Of a stretch of DNA of 64,000 bases, positions 61,250-64,000 are shown piece by piece. How positions within the stretch are numbered: the stretch's first letter is position 1; each line of letters starts with the position of its first letter. Both the position numbers and the translations under genes were made by a program. The DNA is from Engelhardtia mirabilis (GTDB lineage Bacteria; Planctomycetota; UBA1135; GCA-002686595). The stretch spans positions 4,588,001-4,652,000 of the forward strand of contig NZ_CP036287.1 in the NCBI RefSeq assembly GCF_007748095.1. Direction: 5' to 3'. The notes below the pieces were generated by a model. That model was not told the origin of the DNA, did no database searches, and saw only the letters and a program-made list of their open reading frames with translations.

Positions 61250-62689
61250 GTGGCGCCGGCCCCGCGCCCGATCCCCCCCTTGGTCTTCCACAGCGCCACC
61301 TTCGTCGTGTTCCTGATCGTCGCGTTCGCGGCGTTCTGGGCCCTGGCGGGCAAGCGCGACGCGCGCACGGCGTTGCTGCTCGTGGCGAGCTACGTGTTCT
61401 ACGGCGCGTGGGAGTTCTGGTACCTGTGGCTGATCGTCTTCTCGACGCTGCTGGACTTCACCTGCGGCAACCGCATCCACGCGGCGAAGAGCCAGGGGGC
61501 CAAGCGCGCTTGGTTGAGCGTCAGCCTGGTCGGCAACCTCGGGGTCCTGGGCTTCTTCAAGTACTACGACTGGGGCATCGAGGGCCTGGCCACCCTGCTG
61601 TCGAGCTTGGGCCTTGCGAACAACCTGCATTCGCTCGGAATCCTGGTCCCGGTCGGCATCTCCTTCTACACCTTCCAGACGCTCAGCTACACGCTGGACA
61701 TCTACCGCGGCCAACTGAAGCCGGCGCGCAACCTGCTCGACTTCGGCATGTTCGTGGCCTTCTTCCCGCAGCTCGTGGCGGGCCCGATCGTGCGCGCGGC
61801 GGAGTTCATTCCGCAGATGGACCTGGAGCCGCGGCTCGACCGCGCGCGCTTCACGGACGCGATCTGGCGCATGGGCACCGGCCTGGTCAAGAAGGTCGTG
61901 CTGGCGGACGGCCTGGGCGCCTTCCTGGTGGACCCGGTCTACGAGGCGCCGGGCTCCTTCGGCGCTTGGATGCACGCCCTCGCCCTGCTCGGCTTCACCT
62001 TCCAGATCTACTACGACTTCTCGGGCTACTCCGACATCGCCATCGGCGTCGGCAAGCTGTTCGGCTTCGACCTGCCCGAGAACTTCGACGGCCCCTTCAA
62101 GTCGCGCTCGGTCAGCGAGTTCTGGCGCCGCTGGCACATGACCCTGTCCTTCTGGGTCAGGGACTACGTGTTCTTCCCCTTGATGGGCCGCACCGGCATC
62201 CGCTCGCGGGTTCGCATCGCCTTCAGCGTGATGACGACCATGGTCGTGATCGGCCTGTGGCACGGCGCGAGCCTGCTGTGGCTGCTCTACGGCGCCGTTC
62301 AGGGTGTCGTGATGGCGATCGAGCAGGTGGTGACGGTCGCACGCCGACGGCGCCGCAAGGCCTCCGGCGGGCTGGCCCTCCTGCAGTGGGCCCTGACCTT
62401 CCTCTTCACGGTGCTGGTCTCGAGTCTCTGCGTGCGTCCGCGGTCCTTCGAACAGGCCTGGGCCATGCTCTCGGAGTTCGGCAGCGGCGGCGCGGTCTCG
62501 ATCTGGGGTCCGGTGACCCTGGCCGTCGGCGTGGCGATCCACTTCCTGCCCAAGGCCACCGTCGAGGCCACACGCCGCGGGTTGACGAACCTGCCACTGC
62601 CCCTGGCCGGGGTGCTCTTGGGCCTCGTCGCCGGCTGGGTCGCCTACCTGGTGATCGGCGCGACGCCGTTCATCTACTTCCAGTTCTAG
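61250..62689 (+). CDS. MBOAT family O-acyltransferase (AlgI-like)
   Basis: 479 residues from GTG 61250. Polytopic (about 11 transmembrane helices). Family motifs visible: SYVFYGAWEFWYLWLIV, VPVGISFYTFQTLSYTLDIY, FFPQLVAGPIVRA, YYDFSGYSDIAIG, EFWRRWHMTLSFWVRDYV and the catalytic histidine in IGLWHGASLLW. AlgI-type enzymes transfer acyl groups from the cytoplasm to extracellular polysaccharides. Neighbours SGNH (divergent), ACP and KAS III-like suggest that the acyl group comes from an ACP. Confidence 0.94.
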   Translation: MAPAPRPIPPLVFHSATFVVFLIVAFAAFWALAGKRDARTALLLVASYVFYGAWEFWYLWLIVFSTLLDFTCGNRIHAAKSQGAKRAWLSVSLVGNLGVLGFFKYYDWGIEGLATLLSSLGLANNLHSLGILVPVGISFYTFQTLSYTLDIYRGQLKPARNLLDFGMFVAFFPQLVAGPIVRAAEFIPQMDLEPRLDRARFTDAIWRMGTGLVKKVVLADGLGAFLVDPVYEAPGSFGAWMHALALLGFTFQIYYDFSGYSDIAIGVGKLFGFDLPENFDGPFKSRSVSEFWRRWHMTLSFWVRDYVFFPLMGRTGIRSRVRIAFSVMTTMVVIGLWHGASLLWLLYGAVQGVVMAIEQVVTVARRRRRKASGGLALLQWALTFLFTVLVSSLCVRPRSFEQAWAMLSEFGSGGAVSIWGPVTLAVGVAIHFLPKATVEATRRGLTNLPLPLAGVLLGLVAGWVAYLVIGATPFIYFQF

Positions 62690-62795
62690 CCCCTTCGCGC
62701 AGCCGGGTAGACTGCCCCCGTAGGTGGCTCGGGCTGTCGTCCGTGAAGCCGCTCCCCGCCAAGGACTTACGAACAAATCCCGGCCCAGGTGCCGG

Positions 62796-62805
62796 CCCCC
62801 CCCCC
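62796..62805. repeat. Ten-C homopolymer immediately before the ACP start
   Basis: Ten consecutive C bases end at the base before ATG 62806. An in-frame GTG at 62743 would read through it as a Pro run, so length changes could alter which start is used; the ATG has no Shine-Dalgarno. Confidence 0.7.
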
Positions 62806-63039
62806 ATGGATCGGAATCAATTCGTCGCGGCGCTCGAGTCGGCGCTGCAGATCGACAAGGGGATCCTGACCCCCGAGACCGTGCTCGACAGCCTCGAGAG
62901 CTGGGACTCGCTCGGGGTGCTCGAGTTCCAGGCCCTGGCCGACGAGGAGCTGAACGTCCAGGTCGAGCCGACCGAGATCGGCGTCTGCCGCACGGTCGAG
63001 GACCTGTGGAAGCTGATGCAGGCCGGGGAAAAGTCGTGA
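62806..63039 (+). CDS. Acyl carrier protein
   Basis: 77 residues from ATG 62806. The phosphopantetheine site is WDSLGVLEF (Ser in DSL) with the usual four-helix pattern; start residues MDRNQFVAALESALQ agree with an ACP N-terminus. It is a dedicated ACP, not the FabD-linked housekeeping one, because it stands between MBOAT and KAS III-like genes. Its TGA overlaps the GTG of the next gene (GTGA). Confidence 0.88.
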   Translation: MDRNQFVAALESALQIDKGILTPETVLDSLESWDSLGVLEFQALADEELNVQVEPTEIGVCRTVEDLWKLMQAGEKS

Positions 63040-64000
63040 CCACGGGTCGACGCGCGGCGTTGACCCACGTTGCGTCCTACCTCCCCGCCGGCAAGATCAC
63101 CAACGACTCGCTGGTCGAGAACTACCCCGGCTGGACGAGCGAGAAGATCGAGGCCAAGACCGGCATCCGGGTCCGCAACAGGGTGGCGGACGACGAGTTC
63201 ACGAGCGACCTCGCCATTCAGGCCGCCGAGCGACTGTTCGAGCAGTCGGGCTTCGATCGCGAGCAGGTCGACTTCCTGTTCCTGGTGACGGTGACCCCCG
63301 ATCAGATCCTGCCCTTCACGGCCAGCACCGTGCAGAACGGGCTGAAGCTGCCCACTTCCGTCGGGGCCACGGACCTCTCCCTGGCCTGCTCGGGCTACCC
63401 CTACGCCCTGGCGATGGCGGCCTCGATGATCGAGTCGGGCCGCGTCCGCAACGTGCTTCTGTGCACTGCGGACCGCTTCACGGCCTACGCCGACGAGGCC
63501 GAGATGGGCTCGAAGACCCTGTTCGGCGACGCGGGAACGGCGACCCTGGTGCAATGCGTCGAGCCCGGCGCCAGCGGTGCCGGAACGATCGGCCTGTGCC
63601 GCTTCGGAACCGATGGCTCTGGCGCACAGCACCTGATCGTGCCGACCAGCGGGATCAAGGGCTTCGTGGGCCACACCACGACCAGCGCCTCGAAGCCGAC
63701 CTTCGAGATGAACGGGCCCGAAGTCTTCGACTTCACCATCCGGACGGTGAGCCGCTTCATCGCCGACTTCCTCGCCGAGGCGGAGCTCGAGGTCGACGCC
63801 GTGGACTACTTCGTCTTCCACCAGGCCAACCTCTTCATGCTCGAGCACCTGCGACGGCGGATGAAGATTCCGAAGGAGCGCTTCGTGATCCACCTGGCCG
63901 AGGTCGGCAACACGAGCTCGTCGACGATCCCGCTGGCCCTGGCCGACCTTTCCGCGCGCAACAGCTTCCAGCCGGGCCAGACGGCCGTGCTGGTGGGCTT
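63036..64000 (+). CDS. 3-oxoacyl-ACP synthase III-like protein (3' end outside window)
   Basis: At least 321 residues from GTG 63036, cut at the window end. Catalytic triad: Cys118 in LSLACSGYPYA, His262 in YFVFHQANLFM and Asn292 in EVGNTSSSTIPL. FabH fold signatures are present (GDAGTATLV). It may start acyl chain synthesis on the preceding ACP, or act as an acyl transferase, in the same cassette as MBOAT. Start GTG overlaps the ACP stop. Confidence 0.9.
   Translation, partial: MTTGRRAALTHVASYLPAGKITNDSLVENYPGWTSEKIEAKTGIRVRNRVADDEFTSDLAIQAAERLFEQSGFDREQVDFLFLVTVTPDQILPFTASTVQNGLKLPTSVGATDLSLACSGYPYALAMAASMIESGRVRNVLLCTADRFTAYADEAEMGSKTLFGDAGTATLVQCVEPGASGAGTIGLCRFGTDGSGAQHLIVPTSGIKGFVGHTTTSASKPTFEMNGPEVFDFTIRTVSRFIADFLAEAELEVDAVDYFVFHQANLFMLEHLRRRMKIPKERFVIHLAEVGNTSSSTIPLALADLSARNSFQPGQTAVLVG

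Noticed and set aside
59878..62805. Long plus-strand frame running through the SGNH gene and the MBOAT gene
   Set aside because: Opposite to the SGNH gene and out of frame with MBOAT; only its last 77 codons (from 62806) are the real ACP gene.

Overview
This very GC-rich window (about 70% G+C by eye) appears to be chromosomal DNA of a Gram-negative bacterium, most likely a Planctomycetota lineage. That is an inference from gene content: a Chlamydia HctA-like histone-H1 protein, an ECF sigma factor next to a kinase with a C-terminal FGE-like domain, BlaI/M56 regulation, futalosine-route menaquinone genes, a CcsB/CcsA cytochrome maturation pair, a MoxR-DUF58-Bat operon, and several secreted proteins of a recurring beta-rich type with GCS/YGS-CGS motifs. 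No rRNA, CRISPR array or complete insertion sequence was seen.

Layout. 1-1382 (+): end of mqnB and all of mqnD, menaquinone synthesis. 1404-9647 (-): histidine phosphatase, HctA-like DNA-binding protein, EVE-domain protein, a floA/nfeD membrane operon with an unknown fourth gene, and a tandem pair of GNAT-like genes preceded by a selenocysteine tRNA gene. 9872-23152 (mixed): Dabb lipoprotein, unknown lipoprotein, ECF sigma factor plus kinase, Kelch protein, two paralogous secreted proteins flanking a beta-propeller protein and a 2OG-Fe dioxygenase. 23168-53270: about 30 kb entirely on the minus strand. It begins (in transcription order, from the right) with a tricorn-like protease and the MoxR/DUF58/Bat operon, then CcsB/CcsA, an AraC regulator and small lipoproteins, and ends with an electron-transfer cluster. 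53458-57639 (+): BlaI, an M56 peptidase and a coiled-coil/glycine-rich protein behind a palindromic operator. 57850-64000: MscS channel, a 167-bp element with 31-bp inverted repeats, and an acyl-transfer cassette (SGNH, MBOAT, ACP, KAS III-like; the last runs off the window).

The most interesting system is 23168-32981. One direction encodes a membrane protein that fuses ferredoxin, FAD/NAD(P) oxidoreductase and cytochrome b-like parts, then a 23-heme, a 7-heme and an 11-heme c-type cytochrome, with an outer-membrane beta-barrel between the first two cytochromes. The order and close spacing suggest a trans-envelope electron conduit (a porin-cytochrome type extracellular electron transfer system) that is not one of the classical MtrCAB or Omb/Omc sets. 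Menaquinone genes and the cytochrome c maturation genes in the same window fit with that. Start codons are often GTG or TTG, and ten gene junctions use the same 4-nt GTGA or ATGA overlap, so tight translational coupling is a general habit of this genome.
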